Positions 24,507 through 32,839 of a DNA stretch of 45,994 nucleotides are shown here, one piece after another (the first letter of the stretch is position 1; each line of letters opens with the position of its first letter). This DNA is from Nioella sediminis. GTDB lineage: Bacteria > Pseudomonadota > Alphaproteobacteria > Rhodobacterales > Rhodobacteraceae. Where the stretch lies: NCBI RefSeq assembly GCF_001879695.1, contig NZ_MNBL01000105.1, forward strand, positions 1 to 45,994. The letters are read 5' to 3'. The position numbers were made by a program, and so were the translations under genes. Under the pieces are notes generated by a model. It was given only the letters and a program-made list of their open reading frames with translations, had not been told where the DNA came from and searched no databases.

Positions 24507-25361
24507 TTAACCGGGGCTCATCCCCCGCAGCCGTTCCGACCGTCGCCGCAAAAGCTCCACGGTCGTCAGCAGGGCGATGGAGATCACCACAAGGATCGTC
24601 GCCACCGCCAGGATCGTCGGCGAGATCTGTTCGCGCAGACCGATGAACATCTGCCAGGGCAGCGTCTTCTGACCGGCGGAGCCGACGAAGAGCACCACCA
24701 CAACTTCATCAAACGAAGTGATGAAGGCAAAGAGACCGCCGGAAATCACGCCCGGCAGGATCAGTGGCATCTGCACCTTGAAGAAGGTCGTCACCGGATC
24801 CGCCCCGAGGCTCGCCGAAGCCCGAGTCAGCGACTTGTCGAAACCCACCAGCGTCGCGGTCACGGTGATGATCACGAAGGGGATGCCAAGCGCCGCGTGC
24901 GCCAGCACGACGCCCAGATAGGTCCCCTGCAGCCCGATGCGGCTGTAGAAGAAATACATGCCGGCAGCCGAGATGATCAGTGGCACGATCATCGGCGAAA
25001 TCAGGATCGCCATGATCGCGCCCTTGAAGGGCACATGGGACTGCGACAGGCCGATGGCGGCCAGGGTTCCGAAGGCGACCGACAGCAGGGTTGCCATGGG
25101 CGCGATCCGAACCGAGTTCCACAACGGTTGCTGCCAATCCGGGTTGGTGAAGAAATCCCGGTAGTGATCCAGCCCGTAGGCATCAGGATCCAGCGCCAGC
25201 ATGCCCGGCGTGAAGGTGAAGAAATCCTCGGCGTTGAAGCTTAGCGGGATGATCGTGATGATCGGGGCGATCAGGAAGAAGAAGATCAACCCGCAGATCA
25301 CCCGGAAGCTGTAGAACCAGATCTTCTGGCCGGTCGAGGCATAAGGAGGAAGGCTGCTCAT
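24507..25361 (-). CDS. Polyamine-type ABC transporter permease, PotC-like
   Basis: The product has 284 residues with six membrane segments. The EAA loop is visible as LTRASASLGADPVTTFFKVQMPLILPG, followed by ALFAFITSFDEVVV-like sequence (GGLFAFITSFDEVVVVLFVG) typical of PotC. It forms half of the inner-membrane pore with the PotB-like subunit encoded 5 bases upstream. It is the last gene of the five-gene operon (ATPase, binding protein, DUF1330, two permeases). Confidence 0.93.
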   Translation of the reverse strand: MSSLPPYASTGQKIWFYSFRVICGLIFFFLIAPIITIIPLSFNAEDFFTFTPGMLALDPDAYGLDHYRDFFTNPDWQQPLWNSVRIAPMATLLSVAFGTLAAIGLSQSHVPFKGAIMAILISPMIVPLIISAAGMYFFYSRIGLQGTYLGVVLAHAALGIPFVIITVTATLVGFDKSLTRASASLGADPVTTFFKVQMPLILPGVISGGLFAFITSFDEVVVVLFVGSAGQKTLPWQMFIGLREQISPTILAVATILVVISIALLTTVELLRRRSERLRGMSPG

Positions 25362-25366
25362 GGTCT

Positions 25367-26923
25367 TTACCCCAGCTTCACGTTGTCGATGCCCACGATG
25401 CGGTCATAGATCCAGTAGAGGATCAGCACGACCCCGAGGAGGATACTGCCAAGCGCAGCGGCCAGACCCCAGTTGAGCGACGATGAGATATGATAGGCGA
25501 TCCGGTTCGAGATGAAGGTACCCGTCCGGCCCCCGACCAGTTCCGGCGTGATGTAGTAGCCGATGGCGAGGATGAAGACGAGGATACAGCCCGCCCCGAT
25601 ACCCGGGATGGATTGCGGGAAATAGACCCGCCAGAACGCCGTCCAATCCGTCGCGCCGAGCGATTTCGCCGCGCGGACATATGAGGGCGGGATCGTCTGC
25701 ATCACCGAATAGAGCGGCAGGATCATGAAGGGCAGCAGAATATGCGTCATCGCGATGATCGTACCGGTCTGGTTGTTGATCAGCTGCAATCGGGAATCAT
25801 CGGCAACCAGTCCAACCCACACCAGGATGTCATTGATCACACCCTGCTGTTGCAACAGCACCTTCCAGGCCGAGGTCCGCACCAGAAGCGAGGTCCAGAA
25901 GGGCAGCAGAACCAGGATCATCAGGATGTTCGACACCCGCATCGGCAGGTTCGCCAGCAGGAAGGCAATCGGATAGCCCAGCAACACGCAGCTGCCCATG
26001 ATGACCAGCGACATGAACAGCGTCCGGCCAAACAGCGTCACGTAGATCTGACGGTCTTCCGGCTGTGCGGTGATCCCGTCCGCCGACAATTGCATGTCGA
26101 TGGCGGTCAGGAAATAGCCCGGCGTGTAGGAGGGCGAATAGACCCAGATCGTCTCCATCAACTCGGGGTTCAGCCAGTCTTCGTCCAGATCTTCGAACTG
26201 ATCGCGGATCGAGATGCTGTCGAACCCGCCCACGGCGTCTGCGGCGGCGCTCAACAGCGCGTTGCTGCCGGAATAGCCGCTGCCAGCGAGGTCACGATAC
26301 AGCGAGAAATACACGAAATCCTCGATGTTTTCCTCAGCCGGGTCATCATCATTGGCCTCGATGGTGATCCGAACCCATGTATCGAAAGAGGCTGCGGTCT
26401 CGGGCAGAGCGGCGCGGATGGCGCTGTCGCCCATCAGCCCGGTCCAGGTGGCGTAGTCGGCCCAGGCCGCATCCAGATCGGTGAATTGATCGGTGTAGAT
26501 GTCGGTGTCAAAGCGGCCAACGCCGCGGCCCGCCTGCCGGAACAGCGACGAGATACCCGTCATCTCGTAGTTCAGACGGCTGCCAACGCGGGTGTGGCGG
26601 CGGAACTCGGCGGCCTCGAACAGGTCGATATACAGCCCCGCATACACGTCTTCGCCCGGCGCTTCGTCGTGGTTCTCCCACTCCTCCATCGCGGCGACGG
26701 TGCGCGGCAGGGTCTCTCGCACGATCTGGTTTTCGACCGAGCGGAACAGCATGTCCGCGATCGGAAGAATGAAGGTGATCAGGATGAACAGAAGCAGCGG
26801 CGCGATCAGCAGCAGCGCACGGATCTTCTGGGCCCTGAGCGCGCGATTGAGGCTCGCTTTCAGGGGTCGCCCGTCAGCGGCCAGCACCGGGCCTGCGGGG
26901 GTATCTGCCGTATTGTCGGTCAT
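25367..26923 (-). CDS. Polyamine-type ABC transporter permease, PotB-like, with duplicated periplasmic insert
   Basis: The product has 518 residues, far above the 280-420 usual for PotB-like permeases. One membrane segment (about 36-60) is followed by a periplasmic insert of about 230 residues (65-295), then the normal five-helix permease core with EAA loop (YVRAAKSLGATDWTAFWRVYFPQS). The insert contains two related units: LPRTVAAMEEW...VGRFDTDIYTDQFTDLDAAW (72-154) and LPETAASFDTW...VGGFDSISIRDQFEDLDEDW (173-250). Over the last 20 residues 11 are identical. The insert is acidic and probably contacts the binding protein or substrate outside the membrane, which is inference. Its start overlaps the DUF1330 stop as ATGA. 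Confidence 0.92.
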   Translation of the reverse strand: MTDNTADTPAGPVLAADGRPLKASLNRALRAQKIRALLLIAPLLLFILITFILPIADMLFRSVENQIVRETLPRTVAAMEEWENHDEAPGEDVYAGLYIDLFEAAEFRRHTRVGSRLNYEMTGISSLFRQAGRGVGRFDTDIYTDQFTDLDAAWADYATWTGLMGDSAIRAALPETAASFDTWVRITIEANDDDPAEENIEDFVYFSLYRDLAGSGYSGSNALLSAAADAVGGFDSISIRDQFEDLDEDWLNPELMETIWVYSPSYTPGYFLTAIDMQLSADGITAQPEDRQIYVTLFGRTLFMSLVIMGSCVLLGYPIAFLLANLPMRVSNILMILVLLPFWTSLLVRTSAWKVLLQQQGVINDILVWVGLVADDSRLQLINNQTGTIIAMTHILLPFMILPLYSVMQTIPPSYVRAAKSLGATDWTAFWRVYFPQSIPGIGAGCILVFILAIGYYITPELVGGRTGTFISNRIAYHISSSLNWGLAAALGSILLGVVLILYWIYDRIVGIDNVKLG

Positions 26924-27210
26924 TCGTGGCCTTCCACTAGGATAATGACGCTATCCGCCGAGGCCCGGCGAATTTCGGCCACTTCCTGATATTCTGGGTC
27001 GTTGTAAGCGGCCTTGGCGGCCTCAAAGCTCGGGAACTCGATCACCACATGGCGCTCGAATGTCTCACCTTCCGGCACCTCCGACCGACCGCCCCGGACA
27101 ATGAACTTGGCGCCCAGGTTCTGAAGGATCGGCGTATCGCGCCGGATATATTCCGGGTAGGCGTCAGGATCGGTGACGGTGATATGTCCGATGATATACC
27201 CCTTGGGCAT
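26920..27210 (-). CDS. DUF1330 family small protein
   Basis: The product has 96 residues, the normal length for this dimeric alpha/beta ferredoxin-like (Dabb-type) family. Recognisable elements are GYIIGHITVTDPDAYPEYIR at the start, GGRSEVPEGETFERHVVIEFPSFEAAKAAYNDPEY in the middle and a hydrophobic end (SVIILVE). It is cytoplasmic. The biochemical role of the family is not settled. It is translationally coupled (ATGA) to the PotB-like permease and follows the binding-protein gene, so it may act on the imported compound. Confidence 0.9.
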   Translation of the reverse strand: MPKGYIIGHITVTDPDAYPEYIRRDTPILQNLGAKFIVRGGRSEVPEGETFERHVVIEFPSFEAAKAAYNDPEYQEVAEIRRASADSVIILVEGHE

Positions 27211-27235
27211 CTGTCCCCCGCCTTTCGTGGTGAGC

Positions 27236-27264
27236 TGGCAAGGCGGCGCATGTCCGCCTTGCCA
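27236..27264 (-). other. Strong stem-loop between binding-protein and DUF1330 genes (first)
   Basis: A perfect 11-bp stem TGGCAAGGCGG / CCGCCTTGCCA with a 7-base loop. No U-tract follows on the minus strand, so it more likely protects the upstream mRNA from 3' decay than terminates. Confidence 0.6.
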
Positions 27265-27280
27265 CTGTCTCAGGTCATCG

Positions 27281-27300
27281 GGCGGGGTACGAACCCCGCC
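27281..27300 (-). other. Stem-loop between binding-protein and DUF1330 genes (second)
   Basis: A 7-bp stem GGCGGGG / CCCCGCC with loop TACGAA, 12 bases after the binding-protein stop. With the previous stem-loop it forms a tandem pair. Confidence 0.55.
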
Positions 27301-27312
27301 GCGAACGTCAGC

Positions 27313-28428
27313 TTACTGCGACAGCCACGCCTGGAAACGGGCGTCCATGTCGTCGCGGTAATCGGCCCACCATTCGTAGTTGAACAGGAAGGTCCGGGTC
27401 GCGTTGGCCGGATCGGTCGGCATATGCGGTGCCATGTCGATGCCCAGGTCGGCATGCTGACCAACCAGCGGAGCCGAGGAGGCACGGGTCGGGCCGTAGG
27501 AGATCCACAGGGCCTGGTCAGCCAGACGCTGCGTGTCGGTTGCGAAGCGGACGAAGTCCAGCACGCGGGCCAGACGGTCTTCCGGCAGACCTTCGGGGAT
27601 GATCCAGCCGTCAAGGTCGAAGACCTGCGCGTCCCACATCATGGCGACGGGCTGGTTCTGCTCTTCGATCAGGCTGAAGAGACGACCGTTGTAGGTGGAG
27701 CCGAACACGACTTCGCCATCGGCCAGCAGCTGCGGGGTGTCCGCACCGGCAGACCACCAGACGGTGCTGTCCGCGATGGTGTCGAGCACGGCAAAGGCGC
27801 GCGCGATGCCCTCTTCGGTTTCCAGCACGTCATAGACATCTGCCTGGTCGACACCGTCGCACATCAGCGCCCATTCCATGTTGCCGATCGGGCGACGCTC
27901 CAGCGAGCGCTGACCGGGGAAGTTTTCCAGGTCGAACACGTCACAGATGTCGTCGGGGGTGTTGCCGCCCCAGGCTTCCACATCGGTGCGGTAGCCAAAG
28001 GTGGTGGAGTACACGATCTGCGGGATGAAGCAGTCGGACACGATAAAGTCGCCGAAGTCTTCGGAGGCCGGGGTGCCGTCGGGCGCCGGGGCCAGAACCT
28101 CGTCATGGTCGATTTCCATCGCCAGACCTTCGTCGCACAGGCGCATGGCGTCTGCGGCCACGACGTCGACGAGATCCCAGGTGATGTTGCCGGCTTCGTT
28201 CATGGCGCGCAGACGGGCCACGGCCTCGGCCGAGCTTTCGTCCCAGACCACTTCCAGGCCTTCATGCATTTCCTGATAAGGCGCGGAATATGCGTTCACC
28301 TGGCTGACCTGATAGGCGCCACCCCAGCTGACGAGCGTCATGCTGTTGGCCATATGACCGTCGGCATGTGCTACGGATGCGGCCATAACCGCGCCCGAGG
28401 TCAGCATAAGAGCTGTCTTGAGTTTCAT
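27313..28428 (-). CDS. Polyamine-type ABC transporter substrate-binding protein (PotD/PotF-like)
   Basis: The product has 371 residues. A Sec signal peptide (MKLKTALMLTSGAVMAASVAHA) precedes the mature SBP_bac family 8-type sequence: SMTLVSWGGAYQVSQVNAYSAPY near the start, and TWDLVDVVAADAMRLCDEGL, in place of the usual PotD YDVVxPS motif. Four or more cysteines (for example CDEG, DCFIP, DDICDVF, LMCDG) suggest disulphides in the periplasm. The ligand is not obvious, since classic polyamine-binding acidic residues cannot be aligned by eye. It is the second gene of the operon, after the ATPase, and is followed by two stem-loops that may favour its higher expression. Confidence 0.9.
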   Translation of the reverse strand: MKLKTALMLTSGAVMAASVAHADGHMANSMTLVSWGGAYQVSQVNAYSAPYQEMHEGLEVVWDESSAEAVARLRAMNEAGNITWDLVDVVAADAMRLCDEGLAMEIDHDEVLAPAPDGTPASEDFGDFIVSDCFIPQIVYSTTFGYRTDVEAWGGNTPDDICDVFDLENFPGQRSLERRPIGNMEWALMCDGVDQADVYDVLETEEGIARAFAVLDTIADSTVWWSAGADTPQLLADGEVVFGSTYNGRLFSLIEEQNQPVAMMWDAQVFDLDGWIIPEGLPEDRLARVLDFVRFATDTQRLADQALWISYGPTRASSAPLVGQHADLGIDMAPHMPTDPANATRTFLFNYEWWADYRDDMDARFQAWLSQ

Positions 28429-28467
28429 GAGTCTCTCCTCTGTTGGTCGTCTTTATTAGAATAGGCA

Positions 28468-28489
28468 CCGCCCCCATTCAGAGGGGCGG
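28468..28489 (-). other. Stem-loop between ATPase and binding-protein genes
   Basis: A 7-bp stem CCGCCCC / GGGGCGG with an 8-base loop lies 10 bases after the ATPase stop. The following minus-strand sequence TCCTATTCTAATAAAG-like stretch (GCCTATTCTAATAAAG) is A/T-rich and could be a weak terminator or contain a promoter -10 for the binding-protein gene. Confidence 0.4.
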
Positions 28490-28498
28490 ACCCGTTGC

Positions 28499-29599
28499 TC
28501 AGGCGTCCAGCGCCCGGCAATCCTCTGCGCGCCAGCCGATCTCGATCTGTTCGCCGGGCTGTAGCCGGCGCTGATCGGGGGCGTTACGCGTCTTGATGAT
28601 GAAATCCTCGTTGCCGGCCACACGTAGCCGGGTGCGATAGATGTCACCCATATAGATGAACTCCAGCACTTCCGCCTTGATGGTGTGCGCGCCGGGGGTC
28701 AGGCGGTCCTTGTTGAATTCCACCCGCTCGGGGCGGATCGACACGAGCGTCCGCTCACCGACCTTGCTGACATTCACGGGCTTGGTGTCGATGATCTCGC
28801 CATCGTCCAGCCGCACCTCTGCGCGGTCGCCGTCGATCTTGCTGACAGTGCCCATCAGCGTGTTGTTCTCGCCGATGAACTGCGCCACGAAGCTGTTGGA
28901 GGGCGCCTCGTACAGTTCGTCCGGCGGGGCCAGCTGCTGAATGCGGCCATCGTCGAACACGGCAACGCGGTCCGACATGGTCAGCGCTTCGGTCTGGTCG
29001 TGGGTCACATAGACCGTGGTGATGCCGAGGTTATGGGCCAGGTTGGTGATCTCGAACTGCATGTGTTCACGCAGCTGCTTGTCGAGCGCGCCGAGCGGTT
29101 CGTCCATCAGCACGAGTTCCGGTTCGAACACCAGCGCGCGCGCCAGCGCGATCCGCTGCTGCTGACCACCGGACAACTGGGCCGGACGGCGACCGCCGAA
29201 ATCGCCCATCTGCACCATGTCGAGCGCCCGCTTCACCTTCGCTTCCTGGTCGGACTTGCCCATGTTGCGGACTTGCAGCGGGAAGGCGAGGTTTTCGGCC
29301 ACCGTCATGTGCGGGAACAGGGCGTAGTTCTGAAACACCATGCCTATGCCACGCTTGTGCGGCGGGATATTGTTGATCGGCTGACCGCCCAACAGGATTT
29401 CCCCGTGCGTCGCGGTCTCGAACCCGGCCAGCATCATCAGACAGGTGGTTTTCCCCGACCCCGAGGGACCAAGCATGGTCAGGAATTCACCCTTTCCGAC
29501 GCTGAGATTGAGGTCTTTTACGACGAGTGTTTCGCCATCGTAGCTTTTCTGCACGCGGTCGAAGACCACGAAGTTTTCCGATCCGGAACTCGCGTTCAT
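28499..29599 (-). CDS. Polyamine-type ABC transporter ATP-binding protein (PotA-like)
   Basis: The product has 366 residues from ATG 29599 (MNASSGSENF), preferred because AGGGAAG lies 5 bases upstream; an in-frame extension of 20 residues is Arg/Gln-rich and unlike the family. Walker A is GPSGSGKTT (44-52), signature LSGGQQQR (142-149), Walker B LVLMDEP (about 162-168) and the H-loop YVTHDQTEALTMSDR. The C-terminal TOBE domain (about 285-360) is normal for PotA/MalK-type ATPases. It energises the two permeases and is the first gene of the operon. Confidence 0.93.
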   Translation of the reverse strand: MNASSGSENFVVFDRVQKSYDGETLVVKDLNLSVGKGEFLTMLGPSGSGKTTCLMMLAGFETATHGEILLGGQPINNIPPHKRGIGMVFQNYALFPHMTVAENLAFPLQVRNMGKSDQEAKVKRALDMVQMGDFGGRRPAQLSGGQQQRIALARALVFEPELVLMDEPLGALDKQLREHMQFEITNLAHNLGITTVYVTHDQTEALTMSDRVAVFDDGRIQQLAPPDELYEAPSNSFVAQFIGENNTLMGTVSKIDGDRAEVRLDDGEIIDTKPVNVSKVGERTLVSIRPERVEFNKDRLTPGAHTIKAEVLEFIYMGDIYRTRLRVAGNEDFIIKTRNAPDQRRLQPGEQIEIGWRAEDCRALDA

Positions 29600-29972
29600 G
29601 TTTCTTCCCTGTTGTCCGGCGCCGGGGCGCTGGTTCTTATTTTCGGCTCTGGCGGCCATTCTTTATGCATTCGCCTCGGTTTCGGGCGCGCCAAACGACG
29701 CATGGCCGTCGAAAACCGACACGTATGTCCTGCTGCCCACCTTAAGCGCACAGACGAAGGCGTCCAGCCCCCGCAGGGAATTTAGTTCGAAAGACCAAAA
29801 TACGGGGGTTTGTTAGGCAATCAGTGCAAGGGGTTGCGCTATAGATACGCGGAAATTGGACATCGGAGCCACTCGACCCTGACCGGTTGTGCAGCTTGCG
29901 GGAATCGGGTCCCGGATCAAATGGCCAAAGCCCAAAGCTGATTCGCGGCGATCGGGATTCGGGTGGCGCAGA
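29600..29972. promoter_or_regulatory. Intergenic leader of the polyamine-type operon
   Basis: These 373 bases lie between the paaX stop and the PotA-like start, both on the minus strand. I see no gene and no convincing terminator. A TTGCAC hexamer on the minus strand near 29823-29828 followed by an A/T-rich CGTATTTT stretch could be a promoter, but the spacing (about 19) is poor. Confidence 0.3.
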
Positions 29973-30782
29973 TCACAGCGCCGCCTCCAGCGATACCAGA
30001 TCGGGGGCGGGCAGCAGGCCCATAAGTGACCGGAAGAGTCCCCGGCAGTCCGGTCCGCGCCAACCGGAGGGAAAAAAACAGTCCGGCAGGTCGGGATGAC
30101 GGAACAGCAGGCGCCGCCAGCTATGAACGACAAGCAGACGCAGCGCCGCGGCCTCTGCCGTTGCCAGCGGAAGGGCGCGATCCAGTTTGGACAGCAGCGT
30201 TGTGAAATCCCGCTCCAACGCCGCATATTGCGCCATCAGGTCCGGCGGGCAAACCTGTTCCCGCAGCCAGTCTGGCACCGAGACCTGCCCGGTTTCCACC
30301 CCTAGCAAGCCCTTGAGAGTCTCGGGCAGAGGCCCCTGCCCGATCACCACCTGCGATCCGACCGGCAGGTATTCCCCGGTCAGCAGGAAACTGTCGAGCT
30401 GGCCCCGGCCGGTCTGTTCCCCGGTGCCGGACACCAAAAGATGCCACCTGTCCGGAAAGCCGCGCTCGGCCTCGTAGATGCGCGGGCTGGCCTCGGCGCT
30501 TTGCCTGCGCCCCATGGGGGTCAGGAAATGCAGGCTGCCCCGCCCTTCGCGGACACTGTCGATCCAGCCATCCTTTCGCAGGCGGAACAGCGCCACGCGC
30601 ATCGCTTCGGGCTTCACGCCCATCAGGCCAACAAGCCGCGTCAGCGCCGCGCCGCTGATCCGGTCGCCATCACGCCGGGCGAGGTCGCCGAAAATGGTCA
30701 CGATCAGCGACCAGACCCGGTGGCTTTCGCCCCCGGTCAGCAAAGCCGCCGCATCCCGGAATGTCTGGCTTTCCGTCTCCAT
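29973..30782 (-). CDS. paaX: Phenylacetate pathway repressor PaaX
   Basis: The product has 269 residues from ATG 30782 (METESQTF). A GTG at 30818 would add 12 residues and lies 2 bases after the paaZ stop; neither start has a strong ribosome site. The N-terminal winged helix is evident (HRVWSLIVTIFGDLARRDGDRISGAALTRLVGLMGVKPEAMRVALFRLRKDGWIDS), followed by the PaaX central and C-terminal domains. PaaX represses paa promoters and is released by phenylacetyl-CoA. It is last in the operon with paaZ and the hydratase/dehydrogenase gene. A second candidate regulator (TetR type) is encoded at 37509. Confidence 0.88.
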   Translation of the reverse strand: METESQTFRDAAALLTGGESHRVWSLIVTIFGDLARRDGDRISGAALTRLVGLMGVKPEAMRVALFRLRKDGWIDSVREGRGSLHFLTPMGRRQSAEASPRIYEAERGFPDRWHLLVSGTGEQTGRGQLDSFLLTGEYLPVGSQVVIGQGPLPETLKGLLGVETGQVSVPDWLREQVCPPDLMAQYAALERDFTTLLSKLDRALPLATAEAAALRLLVVHSWRRLLFRHPDLPDCFFPSGWRGPDCRGLFRSLMGLLPAPDLVSLEAAL

Positions 30783-30820
30783 GGCGCGACTATAGGCAGG
30801 CGCGACGCGGCTCGCCACTC

Positions 30821-32839
30821 TCAGAAGGCGACCATGGTCAAAAGCTCGTACTCCGCGACCATTTCGTCATCCTGATTGGTCAGGGTCGCGTGCCAGCGGA
30901 CCTCTCCATATTCATCGTTGCGGCGGGTTTTCTTCTTGACGGTCAGACGCACCTTGATCGCATCGCCCGCCTGCACCGGCTTCATGAAGCGCAAGCCATC
31001 AAGCCCGGTATTGGCCAGAACCGGGCCCTCATTGGGTTCCACGAACAGCCCCGCCGCGAAGGACAGCAGCAGATAGCCATGCGCCACGCGGCCGGGGAAG
31101 AACGGGTTCCGCTTTGCGGCCTCCTCATCCATATGGGCGTAGAAGGTGTCGCCGGTGAAATGGGCGAAATGTTCGATATCCTCCAGCGTCACCACGCGCG
31201 GATCGGTATGGATGGTCTCTCCGATCGCCAGATCGCCAAAGCGGCGGGTGAAGGGATGCGCAGGGCCTTCGATCTCCTGCGCGCCAGGCACCCAGGTGCC
31301 GCCAATGGCCGACAGGATGTCGGGGCTGCCCTGAATGGCGGTCCGCTGCATGTAATGCATAACGCCCCTGATGCCGCCCATTTCCTCACCGCCCCCCGCG
31401 CGCCCCGGCCCGCCATGGACCATATGCGGCAGCGGCGAGCCATGGCCGGTGCTTTCCTTCATCGAGTCGCGGTTGTTGAAATAGAGCCGCCCGTGGAAGG
31501 CCCCCGACCCAAGCGCCACCTCGCGGGCGACAGCCGGATCATGGGTGATGACGGACGCCACCAGAGACCCCTGTCCCCGGTTTGCCAGGTCCACCGCATG
31601 CCCCAGATCACGATAGCCCATGACGGTGCTGACCGGCCCGAAGGCTTCCGTGTCATGCACCCGCTCGGCCCCGTCGGGATCGGCACAATGGAACAGCATC
31701 GGCGGCAGGAAGGCGCCTTTCGATCCGGCCATGGCGAAGTCATCGGGGTCACCAAAGACCCGTTCCGCCTCTGCCCCGATCAGCGCCGCTTTTTCCAACA
31801 CATCGGCCTTCTGCGCCGCACTGACCAGCGCGCCCATGCGGACGCCGTCATCCTGCGGGTTGCCGATGGTGGTGCTGCCAAGCCGGGCCGACAGTGCCTC
31901 TAGCAATGCAGGCACCGCAGCCTTTGGCGCGATGATCCGGCGAATGGCGGTGCATTTCTGACCCGCTTTCGTGGTCATCTCTCGCGTCACTTCCTTGACG
32001 AAGAGGTCAAATTCCGGCGTTCCCGCAATAGCATCTGGCCCCAGGATCGAGGCGTTCAGGCTGTCCTGTTCGGCCACGAAACGCACCGAATTGCGCAGGA
32101 TCACCGGGTTCGACCGCAGCGCCAAAGCGGTCTGCGCCGATCCGGTGAAGCTCACCACATCCTGACAGCCAAGCCGGTCGAGCATATCGCCCACACCGCC
32201 CGACACCAGTTGCAACGCCCCGACGGGCAGGATGCCGCTCTCAACCATGATCCGCACTGCCAGTTCGGTCACGTAACAGGTGGCTGTCGCGGGTTTCACG
32301 ATAGCCGGAACCCCCGCCAGCAGCGTCGGCGCGAGCTTTTCCAGCATCCCCCAAACGGGGAAGTTGAACGCATTGATGTGAACCGCAACCCCTTGCAATG
32401 GCGTCGCAATATGCTGACCGAGGAAGGTTCCGTTGCGGCTCAGCTGCTCTACCTCGCCATCCAGATACACATGCCCATCCGGCATTTCCCGCCGCCCCTT
32501 GGACGCGAAGACGAACATGGTGCCGATGCCGCCATCAATGTCGATCAAGTGATCCGATTGCGTGGCCCCGGTGCTGAAGCTGAGATCATAGAGCACCTGC
32601 TTGTGCTTGCCCAGTTCCAGCGCCAGCGCCTTCAGCATCCGCGCCCGGTCATGGAACGTCATGGCCCGCAGGGCCGGTCCGCCCACACCCCGCGCATAGT
32701 CCAGCATGTCCTGCACCGGCAGCGCAGACCCCGCCCGCGCCATCGGCTCACCCGTCACGGCGCTTGCGATCATCCGGGCGCTGCTATCGGGCGCGATCCA
32801 CTCGCCCGCAGCGAAGCTTCGAATATCCAGCAGGCTCAT
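30821..32839 (-). CDS. paaZ: PaaZ: oxepin-CoA hydrolase / 3-oxo-5,6-dehydrosuberyl-CoA semialdehyde dehydrogenase
   Basis: The product has 672 residues from ATG 32839 (MSLLDIRSF), which overlaps the preceding stop as ATGA. The N-terminal aldehyde dehydrogenase domain (about 1-520) has the catalytic Cys296 in [11 protein letters not shown] and Glu257 in [12 protein letters not shown]. The C-terminal MaoC-type hydratase domain (about 530-672) has Asp564 and His569 in [12 protein letters not shown]. The hydratase opens the oxepin ring and the dehydrogenase oxidises the resulting unstable aldehyde with NADP+; both domains have their key residues, so ring cleavage and oxidation should be complete. 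Length and residue positions closely match the characterised enzyme. Confidence 0.95.
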   Translation of the reverse strand: MSLLDIRSFAAGEWIAPDSSARMIASAVTGEPMARAGSALPVQDMLDYARGVGGPALRAMTFHDRARMLKALALELGKHKQVLYDLSFSTGATQSDHLIDIDGGIGTMFVFASKGRREMPDGHVYLDGEVEQLSRNGTFLGQHIATPLQGVAVHINAFNFPVWGMLEKLAPTLLAGVPAIVKPATATCYVTELAVRIMVESGILPVGALQLVSGGVGDMLDRLGCQDVVSFTGSAQTALALRSNPVILRNSVRFVAEQDSLNASILGPDAIAGTPEFDLFVKEVTREMTTKAGQKCTAIRRIIAPKAAVPALLEALSARLGSTTIGNPQDDGVRMGALVSAAQKADVLEKAALIGAEAERVFGDPDDFAMAGSKGAFLPPMLFHCADPDGAERVHDTEAFGPVSTVMGYRDLGHAVDLANRGQGSLVASVITHDPAVAREVALGSGAFHGRLYFNNRDSMKESTGHGSPLPHMVHGGPGRAGGGEEMGGIRGVMHYMQRTAIQGSPDILSAIGGTWVPGAQEIEGPAHPFTRRFGDLAIGETIHTDPRVVTLEDIEHFAHFTGDTFYAHMDEEAAKRNPFFPGRVAHGYLLLSFAAGLFVEPNEGPVLANTGLDGLRFMKPVQAGDAIKVRLTVKKKTRRNDEYGEVRWHATLTNQDDEMVAEYELLTMVAF

